From the NCBI RefSeq assembly GCF_023898315.1, contig NC_064614.1:1051404432-1051468431 (forward strand): a stretch of DNA of 64,000 bases, in the 5' to 3' direction. Positions within the stretch are counted from its first letter, which is position 1; every line of letters begins with the position of its first letter. This document shows, piece by piece, positions 33,519 to 44,549 of the stretch. This stretch comes from Schistocerca nitens. Lineage: Eukaryota; Arthropoda; Insecta; Orthoptera; Acrididae. Under the pieces are notes generated by a model, which saw only the letters and a program-made list of their open reading frames with translations, had not been told where the DNA came from and made no database searches. A program made the translations under genes and the position numbers.

Positions 33519-35011
33519 ATGGCACACTCGTACAGAAAAACGACTTTGAAGTTCAGTTTTGCGAACGACTATACACGACCAAAGGCACACGAGATTGAAC
33601 GTTTCTTCAGAGAAGAGGTAAAAATCGATCCACAGGAAATCGTGGGAATCAATTTATCGCTCGTTTCAAGCGTCGTCTATGTCAAGCTTGTTGACGAGGC
33701 TGCTTGCGAAAGACTTCTACAACGATCACCGAACGGGTATCGTTTCTGTCATGCCGACGGGAATGTTGGTGCGGTTACAGTCGATCACACTGGATTGGGG
33801 ATCCGCACTATACGAGTCTTCGAACTTCCATTTGAGGTCCCGTCTGAACTTGTTACCGACGCCTTTCGACCATACGGTACAGTTCTATCCCATGTGGCCG
33901 AAAAATGGACGAGTTTTACCACGTACCCCGTTTTAAATGGGGTGAGACAAATACGGATATGGTTCAAATGGCTCTGAGCACTATGGGACTCAACTGCTGA
34001 GGTCATTAGTCCCCTAGAACTTAGAACTACTTAAACCTAACTAACCTAAGGACATCACAGACATCCATGCCCGAGGCAGGATTCGAACCTGCGACCGTAG
34101 CGGTCTTGCGGTTCCAGGCTGCAACGCCTTTAACCGCACGGCCACTTCGGCCGGCTCAAATACGGATAGAACTGCGCAAGCACGTCCCCTCTTATTTGTA
34201 CATAGGAGGTTGTCGAGCGATTATAATCTATGATGGGCAACCTCGCACTTGCTCGGGGTGCGGAAAAGAAGGTCACGTCCGCTCGGAATGCCTCCAGCGA
34301 CGTTTAGTGCAAACTCCACGGGATGACGTTCAGGCGCCACAACCGACGACTGTTTTACCGTTGACCTTTGTGGAAGCCCTGAGAGGCGACGTGAGGGAGA
34401 CTTCCGACGGGCACCAGCAGCTGCCCCCTATAGAGAACATGGACACCAACGGACTGGAACACCGACCACCGGTTCCACCACAGCAGACACAGGACACCAC
34501 AGAAGAGATGCAGCTGACGGCCGCTCCAGGTTCATCCGTGGTGGCTGCCAGTGCTTCCACCGAGAGCGTCATAGGCCAGGCCCCAGACGGAGGATACGCA
34601 ACCCCAACAGCCGATGCGGAAGCAAGGCAACGGAAACAGCGTTCGCCGAAAAGAAGAAAGAAGCGTCGACTGACTTCTGCTGACGATATCCATAGTCCCG
34701 AGGGGACAGTGGACGACAACGACAGTATCGACCTGAGACCAGTGGATTCAACAGATACCGAGATGACGATGCAGGAACTACACAGCGACGATAACTTGAC
34801 CTCTCCTTCTGGTGACCGGAAGGCGAAAGTGGAGATGACAACTGTCCAACATCAGAGCGATGTCAACGTTACCTCCCATCCTTCGACCAGTTCCGGAAAT
34901 ATGCTGGGGGACTGGGCGCAAGAAAGGGACCAACAGGAACAGGATGAAAATACGAACGCGACGATTGAGGACAGTCCTGGCCAGAGGCCGGGAGGGGTCG
35001 GGAAATGTTGA
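33519..35011 (+). pseudogene. LINE ORF1 protein (zinc-knuckle RNA-binding), split by a SINE
   Basis: The frame starts at ATG 33519 (MAHSYRKTTLKFSF). The N-terminal ~145 codons include FEVPSELVTDAFRPYGTVLS, which resembles an RRM-like fold. SINE copy i plus its TSD (209 bp) interrupts it at 33960-34168. The frame then resumes with the knuckle CSGCGKEGHVRSEC (C-x2-C-x4-H-x4-C, 34250-34291), followed by a long Pro/Gln/Ser/Thr-rich and acidic tail with a basic KRRKKRRL patch near 34655, and stops at 35011. Apart from the insertion the frame is open; the uninterrupted length would be about 427 codons. ORF1 proteins bind element RNA and accompany it to the target. Confidence 0.85.
33960..34156 (-). 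repeat. tRNA-derived SINE (main family), copy i
   Basis: Minus-strand full copy with perfect TSD caaatacggata at 33948-33959 and 34157-34168. It lies within LINE ORF1 and is therefore younger than that LINE insertion, unless the SINE was already in the parent element. Confidence 0.96.
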
Positions 35012-35075
35012 CCAACTTAGTGTGTTGAGGAGTGCCGGGGGCAGATGGACGCTTAATGACACCGCCCTACAACTG

Positions 35076-38000
35076 ATGAACACAAGCCAGGCGTACCGCA
35101 TTGCCACGATAAACATTAATGGCATACGGACACCGCTTAAAATTCAAATGCTGAAAGATATGTTACGCGCTGCGGACGTGGATATTGTACTCCTACAAGA
35201 AGTGCGTTTCACATCGCCGCCAGAGTTCTACGGTTACGAGGCACATTATTCAGTGCACGATGAAAGTGGATGCGGTGTGGCGATTCTCACCAGGGAAGGA
35301 ATAGGAGTGGAGGACATCAGGTCTCTCCCTTCGGCACGCGGCATAGCGATCACTGTCGACGGCGTTCGTTTCATCAATTTATACGCACCATCTGGCTCCA
35401 CAAAACGAAGAGAAAGGGCGACTTTTTACACCGAAGAGATAGCACCGTTGTTCGCTGGACGCTTTGATAACTATATAGTGGGCGGCGACTTTAATTGTGT
35501 CGTCGACAAAAAGGACCAAGTACCTCATTATGTGTCATGCATGGAACTGCGTGCGTTGATTACCGAAATGGCGCTTCTGGATACCTGGGAACTGCAGCAT
35601 GGTGACAGACCGGGTTATACGTTTGTCACGGGACACTCGGTGAGTAGACTTGATAGAGTGTACGTGACACGAGCTCTACGGACGACGATACTGGATGCCG
35701 AAATCTGGCCAGCGGCTTTTACGGATCGTATGGCGTACGTCTGTACGATTTCACTAACGCGTCAGAAGATATGGCGGAGTAAAGGTCACTGGAAAATGAA
35801 TTGTGCACTTCTACGTGACACTGAATGTCACCGGTCGATAGAGGCGGCCTGGGAGACCTGCGTTCGCCGCCAACGAGCATACACCTCGGTTCTCCAGTGG
35901 TGGATTAAATGCGCAAAACCAACGTTACGGAGAACGTTGATACGATACGGGCAGGACAAATCGCAGTGGAACCGCACAACGGCTGATTTTTATTTTACAG
36001 CCCTGAGGGAGCTGATTACCCAACAACCATCGCCGGAAAGGCACACGGCCATGCGAAGGCTAAAAGCCAAGTTATTACAGCTGACGAGACTAAGAATGGA
36101 AGGTATAATGGTCCGGGCGAGATTGGCGGACACAGTTGCTGCCGAAACCCCCTCCATGCACCACGTGGTACGTGAACGCCAACGAAGATGCAGGACATTG
36201 ATCAGGGAACTAATCTCTGAAACTGGCCACCAAGTTGTGCACCAGCGTGATATTGCGCATGTGTTTACCGACTATTTCCGCCAGTTATATGGACCTGTAC
36301 ATGTGAACCACGAGACACTACATGATGTCATCTCGGAAATGCCAAATACAGGACCACCACTGGATGCAGAGACTTTCATCACAGCGATAACAGAGGACGA
36401 GCTGACAGACGCAATTGCCAGGGGGGCTCCGAACAAGTCCCCAGGACAGGACGGCTTCCCAATTGAATTTTACCGCGCCTTTGAATACCTCATGGGGCGG
36501 ACTTGGATTCAGATGTACAACGAACTCCTGTTACCGCAGACTGAGATACCTGCCGAATTCACGGAGGGTATCATCATCCCAATACCCAAACCACGCAGTG
36601 GCAGAAATCCAGGAGATTATAGACCACTCACTCTCTTGAACTGCGACTATAAGATTTTCGCGCGCATCCTTGGGGTTCGCCTGCGGTCTTCACTTTCTGA
36701 TAGACTCCTCATAGATCAAACTTGCCTCGGCGGTAAGAGCAACGTACATACGGCGCTCAGTGACTACCGAGATATCATTGCATTAGCAGCGGCATGCCGA
36801 GTGCGTGGGGCACTCGTCGCTATTGACTTCGATCAAGCGTTCGACAGAGTGGATCATACCTTTTTGCGTGCGGTGATGGGCAGATTGGGAATCCTACAGC
36901 CCTTCATCCTAGTGATCATGCGACTGTTACACGGCGTACGATCAAAGGTCTCGGTGAATGGGCGGGGCACTGACTACATTGTTATTTCAAGGTCAGTTCG
37001 TCAAGGTTGCCCCCTTTCGATATTTTTGTATGCAATGGCTTTGGAACCCTGTCTATATGGTCTCCGAAGACGGTTGGAGGGGGTGCCGTTGCCACAACTG
37101 ATCTTTCATTGCCGCGCTTATGCTGACGATGTGATGCTGGTGGCACGGACAGGCGAAGAAGTACGTACGGCGTTGGCATGGATACAGCGATACGGGATGG
37201 CGGCAGGAAGCGTGCTTAATCTACAAAAATCACGCTGCATGAATGTCGGTCGAGGATTACAACCGGGGGAGGAAGGCCCGCTCATCTTAGTTAAGACCAT
37301 AAAATGCCTAGGTATTACGTTCCACACGGATGTGCAGCGGACAGCAGCGGATAACTACCGACGCATATTGAAGCTGATGCGGACAATGGTGCTGTTACAG
37401 AAATTAAGAGCGTTGGATATGATTCAGAGGGTGACCTATGTTAACGTATACCTAGCACCGAGACTCAGTCACGTAGCGCATGTCCTGCCTTTAACGCGCA
37501 CAATGGCATCACGGATACAAGCAACTTTCGGAACCTACGTGAGTGTGGGACACCTGTTTAAGATCCGATACACAACGCTTACGCTACCACCTGGAGAGGG
37601 TGGCCTTGGTCTAGTGAACGTATATGAAAAGGCACGGGCGTTATTCGTCAGTACGATTTTCCGACAGTGGCGCGGTCAATTTCGCAATATCTCGGGTGCG
37701 TTGGCCAATGTACTAGCGCCCACTTCAATGCTGCCCCCAGTCGATGTGGGCCATATTTCACCGAAGCTGTCGCATTTCAAGTCTTTTTTTTTGGAGCTTA
37801 GCTATGTCAGAGATTCCTTCCCAACAACACGACTACCGACGACGCGAGACGTATACCAACTCTTACTGCGCCGGTGCCCCGGGAATACCCTGGAAAAGAA
37901 GTACCCAGACAAGAACTGGCGACAGATATGGCGCGTTATACGGAACGTTTACCTCCCAACGTCGGTACGCTCAACATGGTATGTGGTGATAAACAGGAAG

Positions 38001-38418
38001 TTCGCAACGAATCAACGGCGGCACGCAATTCATTTGGCAGACACTCCACTATGTTTAGGCTGCGCAACAGTGGACACTGATGAACATCGTTTAGCATGTA
38101 GTGGGACGGCTCCAGTGTGGCACTTGGCACAACAGATATTGGCGTTCCTGTTACGCTCCGCCCCTCACACAATTTCATCAGACACACTTTTTTTCCCCCA
38201 AGAATCTTATTTCCCGGTCCAAAAAAACCAATGCAGTGACATGGGTGCGGGGAATGGTGGTGGGCTACGTGTATAACGAATCGGAAAAGGACAAAATTGA
38301 TTTTTGGCATTTTCTCTTGGATGGACACACGAAGCTGCAACAGCATAAGAAATATAGGCAAGACTTCGCTAATTACTTGCGACTTACATTTACCGACCCG
38401 CCGGCCGATGGGGTGTGA
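35076..38418 (+). pseudogene. LINE ORF2: endonuclease, reverse transcriptase, C2HC finger
   Basis: The frame is open from ATG 34860 (overlapping ORF1) to 38276; the start at 35076 (MNTSQAYRIATININGIR) sits just before the endonuclease. Counting from 34860, the endonuclease shows NINGIR (85-90), QEVR with E114, GGDFN (208-212) and SRLDRVYV. The final motif is TDRM, with Arg at 290 where His is expected. RT motifs: IPIPKPRSGRNPGDYRPLTL, IDFDQAFDRVDH (D656), SVRQGCPLS, YADD (754-757). A zinc finger CLGCATVDTDEHRLAC lies at 1065-1080. Near 38185-38215 a frameshift at T/C runs moves the conserved end (VTWVRGMVVGYVYNE to FTDPPADG) into another frame, stopping at 38418. It would nick DNA and reverse-transcribe the element RNA in place. 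The frameshift and the Arg make this copy probably inactive. Confidence 0.9.
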
Positions 38419-38730
38419 CGGGTGAGAGATGAGATAGACGAAGAAGCCGAGATAGACATCGATCACACTTACGGACCCTTAGTTAATTTCGAGAAGACGA
38501 CCCAGTCTTACACCAACGTCTGGAGAACGAGTCGATAGATGGCTCTCTTGCTCTATCGAACGTCGGGTCGTGAGCAGGTGTCGCCCCCGACACGAATTTC
38601 ATTTCATTGCTACAGGAGCATGTTTCTTTTGTATATGTACTATCCGCAATGTCTTCATGTCTTTCATTTGGACATTTTCAGTTTTATTCATATCCTTAAT
38701 TAATTAATTTTCAAAAAAAAAAAAAAAAGA

Positions 38731-38820
38731 TGGTAGAGCACTTGCCCGCGAAAGGCAAAGGTCCCGAGTTCGGGTCTCGGTCGGGCACACAGTTTTAATC
38801 TGCCAGAAGGTTTTGTTAAA
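38731..38820 (+). repeat. Remaining half of the tRNA-like repeat, 3' of the LINE
   Basis: It continues from the duplicated target with the T-arm (gtcccgagttcgggtctcgg, containing the B-box) and 'cacagttttaatctgccag'. It ends at the mariner insertion. Together with 33223-33395 it makes one interrupted copy of the repeat. Confidence 0.88.
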
Positions 38821-38822
38821 TA

Positions 38823-39730
38823 CGAGGGCAGTTCAATAAGTAATGCAACACATTTTTTTTCTCGGCCAATTTTGGTTGAAAGAACCAGAAATTTCTTGTG
38901 GAATATTTTCAAACATTCCCGCTTCGTCTCGTATCGTTGTCTAACCGAACACCATAAAGAGCAAAGGAGAACCATCTGTGCGGAATTGCTTGCTCGTCAT
39001 GTGGCTGAGGGTGACAATTTCTTGTCAAAGATTGTTACAGGCGATGAAACATGGGTTCATCACTTCGAACCTGAAACAAAACGGCAATCAATGGAGTGGC
39101 GCCACACCCACTCCCCTACCAAGAAAAAGTTTAAAGCCATACCCTCAGCCGGTAAAGTCATGGTTACAGTCTTCTGGGACGCTGAAGGGGTTATTCTGTT
39201 CGATGTCCTTCCCCATGGTCAAACGATCAACTCTGAAATGTATTGTGCTACTCTTCAGAAATTGAAGAAACGACTTCAGCGTGTTCGTAGGCACAAAAAT
39301 CTGAACGAACTTCTCCTTCTTCATGACAACGCAAGACCTCACACAAGTCTTCGCACCCGAGAGGAGCTCACAAAACTTCAGTGGACTGTTCTTCCTCATG
39401 CACCCTACAGCCCCGATCTCGCACCGTCGGATTTCCATATGTTTGGCCCAATGAAGGACGCAATCCGTGGGAGGCACTACGCGGATGATGAAGAAGTTAT
39501 TGATGTAGTACGACGTTGGCTCCGACATCGACCAGCGGAATGGTACCGTGCAGGCATACAGGTCCTCATTTCAAGGTGGCGTAAGGCCGTAGCATTGAAT
39601 GGAGATTACGTTGAAAAATAGTGTTGTGTAGCTAAAAGATTGGGGAATAACCTGGTGTATTTCAATGCTGAATAAAATAACCCCTGTTTCAGAAAAAAAA
39701 TGTGTTGCATTACTTATTGAACTGCCCTCG
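38823..39730 (+). mobile_element. Mariner transposon, internally deleted, TIRs intact
   Basis: Perfect ~40-bp terminal inverted repeats starting CGAGGGCAGTTCAATAAGTA, flanked by TA at 38821-38822 and 39731-39732. At 908 bp it is ~0.4 kb shorter than usual mariners. The missing part covers the leader/transposase N-terminus junction, as comparison with the 5' fragment at 20048 indicates. Confidence 0.95.
38872..39621 (+). pseudogene. Mariner transposase, catalytic half only (D,D34D)
   Basis: The open frame of 249 codons has no proper start; its first ~20 residues come from the former leader. The catalytic domain is complete: TGDETWVHHF (first Asp), LLHDNARPH (second Asp) and YSPDLAPSDFHMFGP (third Asp). 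There are 34 residues between the second and third Asp, as in true mariners. The C-terminal RWRKAVALNGDYVEK matches the family end. The N-terminal paired helix-turn-helix that binds the TIRs is absent, so the usual ~345-aa protein is reduced by about 100. No stop or frameshift mars the remaining frame, which suggests recent origin of the deletion. Confidence 0.93.
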
Positions 39731-39732
39731 TA

Positions 39733-40332
39733 AAAGTCATTAGTAGAGAGTGCGATATTGAGATATTCAGCGAATCGAATAAATTAACAGCACACACACT
39801 CAGCACTGCACATGGAATTCTAGTCTCTTCGAGAAAATACAAAGACCATATCACTACATCGACAACATGCTTTAAAGTCATCAAAGATCCATTGTAACTC
39901 GCTACCTTAAACATGTCAATGCGACCCAAGAAAATTAATATACATGAACTACACTATTTCCGTCAATGATTAACATACTCATATTGCAATTATGCAAATT
40001 TTATATAGAGCCAGACTGAACCTTTCTACCCCGTCCCGTCGCAAATACCGAACGCCACCATTCGACTGCCAAGACAAGGCTTCGCCATATGCTCATTAAA
40101 ACTTCTGAGTCTCTTCAAACACGATAGCCACAGTTCTCCGTCGAGCGGGAGGATACTTGATTGGCCCGCTCATTGGAACTCAGAGAGTTCTTTATAAAGA
40201 CGAACTATGTTGGCGGCAAAGGTATGTATCTCTGCAGTAAACCTACAAGAGATAACTAAATAGGTCTCTCACGAAGTCTAAAATTTTAAATCTTAGAGCT
40301 GTTTCACATGATTCGTCAATTTATACACTTAC
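39733..40332. other. No recognisable feature
   Basis: About 600 bp of AT-rich DNA with no frame over 71 codons. Confidence 0.5.
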
Positions 40333-40446
40333 CTGGGTGTTGTGTGATGTCCTTAGGTTAGTTAGGTTTAAGTAGTTCTAAGAGCTAGGGAACTGATGAC
40401 CATAGATGTTAAGTCCCATAGTGCTCAGAGCCATTTGAACCATTTT
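40333..40446 (+). repeat. SINE fragment, second-head subfamily (copy j)
   Basis: The 5'-truncated copy starts at ctgggtgttgtgtgatgtcc, the linker typical of the chimeric-head SINE at 19676-19895, and ends gagccatttgaaccatttt. No TSD is clear. Confidence 0.85.
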
Positions 40447-41760
40447 TATATACTTATCACAGGTATCACCATATACGCACACTTGAGAATTATTGTATGA
40501 CTAATATTCATTACCACCAATAGATCAATTAGTAGTTCTAAATGCGTGTAGCGTTAGAGTTCGAATTACATACACAGGTTTTTTTCTGCAACTTATATTA
40601 TCCCATATGTTGGACATTAAGTGTCTTCTAGTTCCCTCCCATTCATATGACATAGTGACTGGTCCTCGTCTGGTAAATAAGAACTGTTGTCAATTACATC
40701 TCCCACGAATTATTGCAAGACTCTGAAAACAGAAACTGAAATATCAGGAACATACCACAAGGGAAACACACAACTTTTAAAATACATACACTTTATTGCA
40801 TCTTACACAGTTACATTATTTCAAGTAAATCAGAATTTACAAACATATGACATTCACTTTATTATACTCAGTAGGCACTGGGTGTGTCTCTTCAAAAAAT
40901 TTGAAAATTTGAGTGGACTTCAGAAGAATAATTGATCAGTCCGAAATAATTGCTACCTGCTCAATCTCGCTGCTCCTTCAAGTTGCCTAGTACAAAGGCA
41001 AATATGATCTCACATGAAATCGGTTATAATATGAATATTACAACATTATTTTCAATTGTTACATATCTCTCACGGCAAATCAGTGGGAAAGAAATTTGTG
41101 GCCACACACTTATGGAGACAGATCTTGACACAATCTTTAGTTCTTCGACGAAATAGGATTAAAATGACTGACAGCTACTTTCTTTTCTTTTCCAATATGA
41201 CAAATAGATCACTATCGTGGAAGTACGGACATAAACCGATACTCAGAATTTTTTGATCAGTTAGTTTCGGATTTAGTCTTATAAAAAGTATGGTTTGAGA
41301 TCTTGATATATTTTCTTTGAGAAATATTAGCTGAAAACGTATCGCAAACATTTTCACAACCTCTGTCTCCTACCATTTTGCGCACCGTTCTTAGACGTTG
41401 GAAAGTCGTTCCTTTTTCACTTTTCCTACTTCTATCTGTTTCTATTAGCCGTACAACTGTAGTTGACAGTACACATACAACACCAAGTCAATTTAGGAAG
41501 TCACAGTCGCTTCACAGTAGAGATTTTCAGGTTGAAACTGAGTACAGTTTACAATAAATGATGAAGACTAGATAGAAATAATTCATTGGTTACTTCACTC
41601 TAATTCTCCATCGCTTTCTTGTATTTAACAATGAAGTTGCAAATTAGTTTCGCCACATATTTATGTTTGCTGTACAGGACCAACAGAAGGGTCAGTAACA
41701 GAAATTTTTCCCAGCTTCATATCGTTCTAATTTCTTTCGGTGCTCTCAAATATCTTCAAA
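40447..41760. other. Unassigned; possible 3' UTR sequence of a minus-strand host gene
   Basis: AT-rich, no repeats recognised. On the minus strand AATAAA signals occur near 40790 and 40857. Together with the candidate terminal exon at 44550-44651 this could be a long 3' UTR, but nothing proves continuity. Confidence 0.3.
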
Positions 41761-41775
41761 TTATTTTATACACAG

Positions 41776-42558
41776 AATGAGATTTTCACTCTGCAGCGGA
41801 GTGTGCGCTGATATGAAACTTCCTGGCAGATTAAAACTGTGTGCCCGACCGAGACTCGAACTCGGGACCTTTGCCTTTCGCGGGCAAGTGCTCTACCAAC
41901 TGAGCTACCGAAGCACGACTCACGCCCGGTACTCACAGCTTTACTTCTGCCAGTACCTCGTCTCCTACCTTCCAAACTTTACAGAAGCTCTCCTGCGAAC
42001 CTTGCAGAACTAGCACTCCTGAAAGAAAGGATATTGTGGAGACATGGCTTAGCCACAGCCTGGGGGATGTTTCCAGAATGAGATTTTCACTCTGCAGCGG
42101 AGTGTGCGCTGATATGAAACTTCCTGGCAGATTAAAACTGTGTGCCCGACCGAGACTCGAACTCGGGACCTTTGCCTTTCGCGGGCAAGTGCTCTACCAA
42201 CTGAGCTACCGAAGCACGACTCACGCCCGGTACTCACAGCTTTACTTCTGCCAGTACCTCGTCTCCTACCTTCCAAACTTTACAGAAGCTCTCCTGCGAA
42301 CCTGCAGAACTAGCACTCCTGAAAGAAAGGATATTGTGGAGACATGGCTTAGCCACAGCCTGGGGGATGTTTCCAGAATGAGATTTTCACTCTGCAGCGG
42401 AGTGTGCGCTGATATGAAACTTCCTGGCAGATTAAAACTGTGTGCCCGACCGAGACTCGAACTCGGGACCTTTGCCTTTCGCGGGCAAGTGCTCTACCAA
42501 CTGAGCTACCGAAGCACGACTCACGCCCGGTACTCACAGCTTTACTTCTGCCAGTACC
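41776..42558 (-). repeat. Tandem array of the ~300-bp tRNA-like repeat (2.6 units)
   Basis: Units start agaatgagattttcactctg at about 41775, 42076 and 42376 (periods 301 and 300), and the third unit stops after about 185 bp. The minus strand of each unit holds a tRNA-like sequence with A-box-like tagctcagttggtagagc and B-box gagttcgagtctcgg. The whole array is flanked by a perfect 15-bp duplication, ttattttatacacag, at 41761-41775 and 42559-42573, so the multimer behaves as one insertion. Units are nearly identical. Confidence 0.93.
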
Positions 42559-42573
42559 TTATTTTATACACAG

Positions 42574-44549
42574 TTTATTCATTGGTCGTAATTTGAAAGG
42601 AAATATACTGATAATGTGGGTTTTATTCAAATTAGCTTGTGTATGCAACGACGAGCTTTTAAATGGAAACAATAAATATGCGTGCATCTGATATCGTTAA
42701 GATCGTTGAAACTTGTGACGATTGTGACTGTGGTCTAAAGTGCGCACATACTAGGTCACCGAGGTAACAACTGGAATTTCTGAGATTGCAGGGAACACAG
42801 CAAATATTATCACGATCCGTAGCGTCAATGAGTTCAGCTTCTTTCGCTGGATGCAAAAATTGTGACACCGTGTACTATTATTACCGCAAGCTTGTGGAAA
42901 CGAGCTTGATTGCTTCGTACGTTGGTTAGAAAAAAAATATTTGTTTTTCGCAGGCTACTTTAGGAAAGCAGATGTACTGAGGAAAGGGGGTTGTGTTATT
43001 AGTAGTGAATGATATTTTAACGGTCAGTTTCTAGTAATAGTCGTATGAAATCAGTGGAATAATGTGTGTCATTTCTCTTTTTTCAGTACGCCGTTGAACG
43101 AAATGGAAAACAGATAAGAGATATCTCTATTTTCGCATAGGGGTTCTGTGATGCGCATCCTGTGCCTATTGTGTTCTTTTTAAGAAAATGCTTTGTGCGA
43201 TTAATTTGCATGCAGTGAGTGGTGTTTGAGTCATAAGATTCGTTTTGTTTTTTTTTTTTTTTTTTTTGCCTCGTTCTGCATCAGAGTGTTTCGTCTCGTC
43301 TCGACTTTTCATCCAGTGACACTAGACTATGACTTTGGTATTAGTACATCCTAAAACCTGTGTACTAAGGGCGAAACTCAACCGAAAACCTAGGAGTGAA
43401 ATGGCTTCTGAAGAGATCAAGGGATCCAGATTATTGACACTTTACTATTACATTGGTACACAATCACAATTTCACGCCTATGATACACTTGCTGTATCTC
43501 ATATTTTAACTTGCTACGTTGGCATTCCATTTGTGTACATAGATGGTTCTGACACCACAGTATAAATGTCAGCGTTATTGTTTTCCCCTGGGATGACTAT
43601 GTGAGAATTCCCAAATCGATCCACTCACAATGCAGTTTCTTCCGAACGGTTGCTAATCTAAGAAGCCGTATATTTCTGCTCTCTTTACACAGTGCAGTTC
43701 CGGTTTATTAAAAATAGTTTCATACAAACAGTATTGCGAGATAAATGATTCAAGAGATCTGTGGTAGTCATTTTCTAGCACAAATCTTGGTAGAAAATAG
43801 TCGCAATCCATTTTCGTGGTCGAATTTATAAATAGTCTTGTGTTCCTACATACCACATTCGCGAAGATTATAAAAATAAAATTAGACACTCAGGTTGTTG
43901 CGCGTTTTCCCCACTACCTGTCCGTAAGTGGAACAGAAGGAAACATATTAAATCAATACTCGCATGCATTTCACAGTGCTTTGCAGAATGTAGGTGTTAG
44001 TCTAATACAGCTCTCCAAGGTCTTGAGTTTTAAAACCGAAACATTCCGAGTACATCATTCATGTGATCAAACTACTGGGCCACATTACTTTGGTACATCA
44101 AAATTCGAGTAACAAATATACAAAAACTGGGTATAATAAGTGACTTCTGTACCATTCTCCAAGTTCACTAGCACTTCCTGTCTCCAAGATATGCATGTAA
44201 CAGCAAATAATCAGTTATGTTAAATTAGGAGTAGAATTTACTATGTCTTATTCAGTTACAAATAACATATAGAGACTGTGGATACTCAGTCAAGCGAGCT
44301 CGAAACAGACGAGTTAAGAAATTCGTCCGGTTTCATTGACATACAGACATAATATTGTCTTTGATTTACTGACAAGACAACACCGAGAGAATATTGAACT
44401 TAGGCCGTTGCCAGTCTCTTAGTAACATTCGCGGCCCTAATTTCCAAATAGTCCTCGACACGAAGCATGCACCCTGACAGTAAACAGTACTCTCGCGCCT
44501 TTGGTGCTGGAACGTCGATGCGGCGACCAGAAAAAGACTTGTCACCAGG
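42574..44549. other. Unassigned; T-run at 43245-43267
   Basis: AT-rich with no domain-bearing frames. The long T-run could be the A tail of a minus-strand retroposon. A minus-strand AATAAA lies near 43705. Part may be 3' UTR of the candidate exon at 44550-44651. Confidence 0.4.

Larger units (their letters stand above)
33396..38730 (+). mobile_element. Nearly complete Tx1/L1-like LINE (copy A)
   Basis: A ~120-bp leader, ORF1, ORF2, a ~300-bp 3' UTR and a 16-A tail (38713-38728) lie between two copies of a 32-bp target sequence (33364-33395 and 38731-38762; 2 mismatches). The target is the D-arm/anticodon-arm part of the tRNA-like repeat, with the element in the same direction as the tRNA-like sequence. 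Classification rests on the APE endonuclease, YADD RT, the C-terminal C2HC finger and a two-ORF layout. It could also belong to a nearby L1-group clade. Confidence 0.88.

Noticed and set aside
34330-35125. Minus-strand frames of 90-129 codons opposite LINE ORF1
   Set aside because: Antisense shadows of a GC-rich coding region with no motifs of their own.
37936-38466. 176-codon minus-strand frame
   Set aside because: Antisense to the conserved C-terminal end of LINE ORF2; no recognisable domain.
38858-38960. Full-length start for the mariner transposase
   Set aside because: The first residues derive from the former 5' leader and no ATG precedes the catalytic domain; the N-terminus is deleted.
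41830-41910. Possible functional tRNA gene in the tandem repeat (minus strand)
   Set aside because: A- and B-boxes are present, but the loop before the anticodon lacks the expected T and flanking sequence continues as repeat; it is a tRNA-derived repeat.
42036-42596. 186-codon frame containing repeated RFSLCSGVCADMKLPGRLKL units
   Set aside because: It is a reading through the 300-bp tandem tRNA-like repeat, not a repeat protein.
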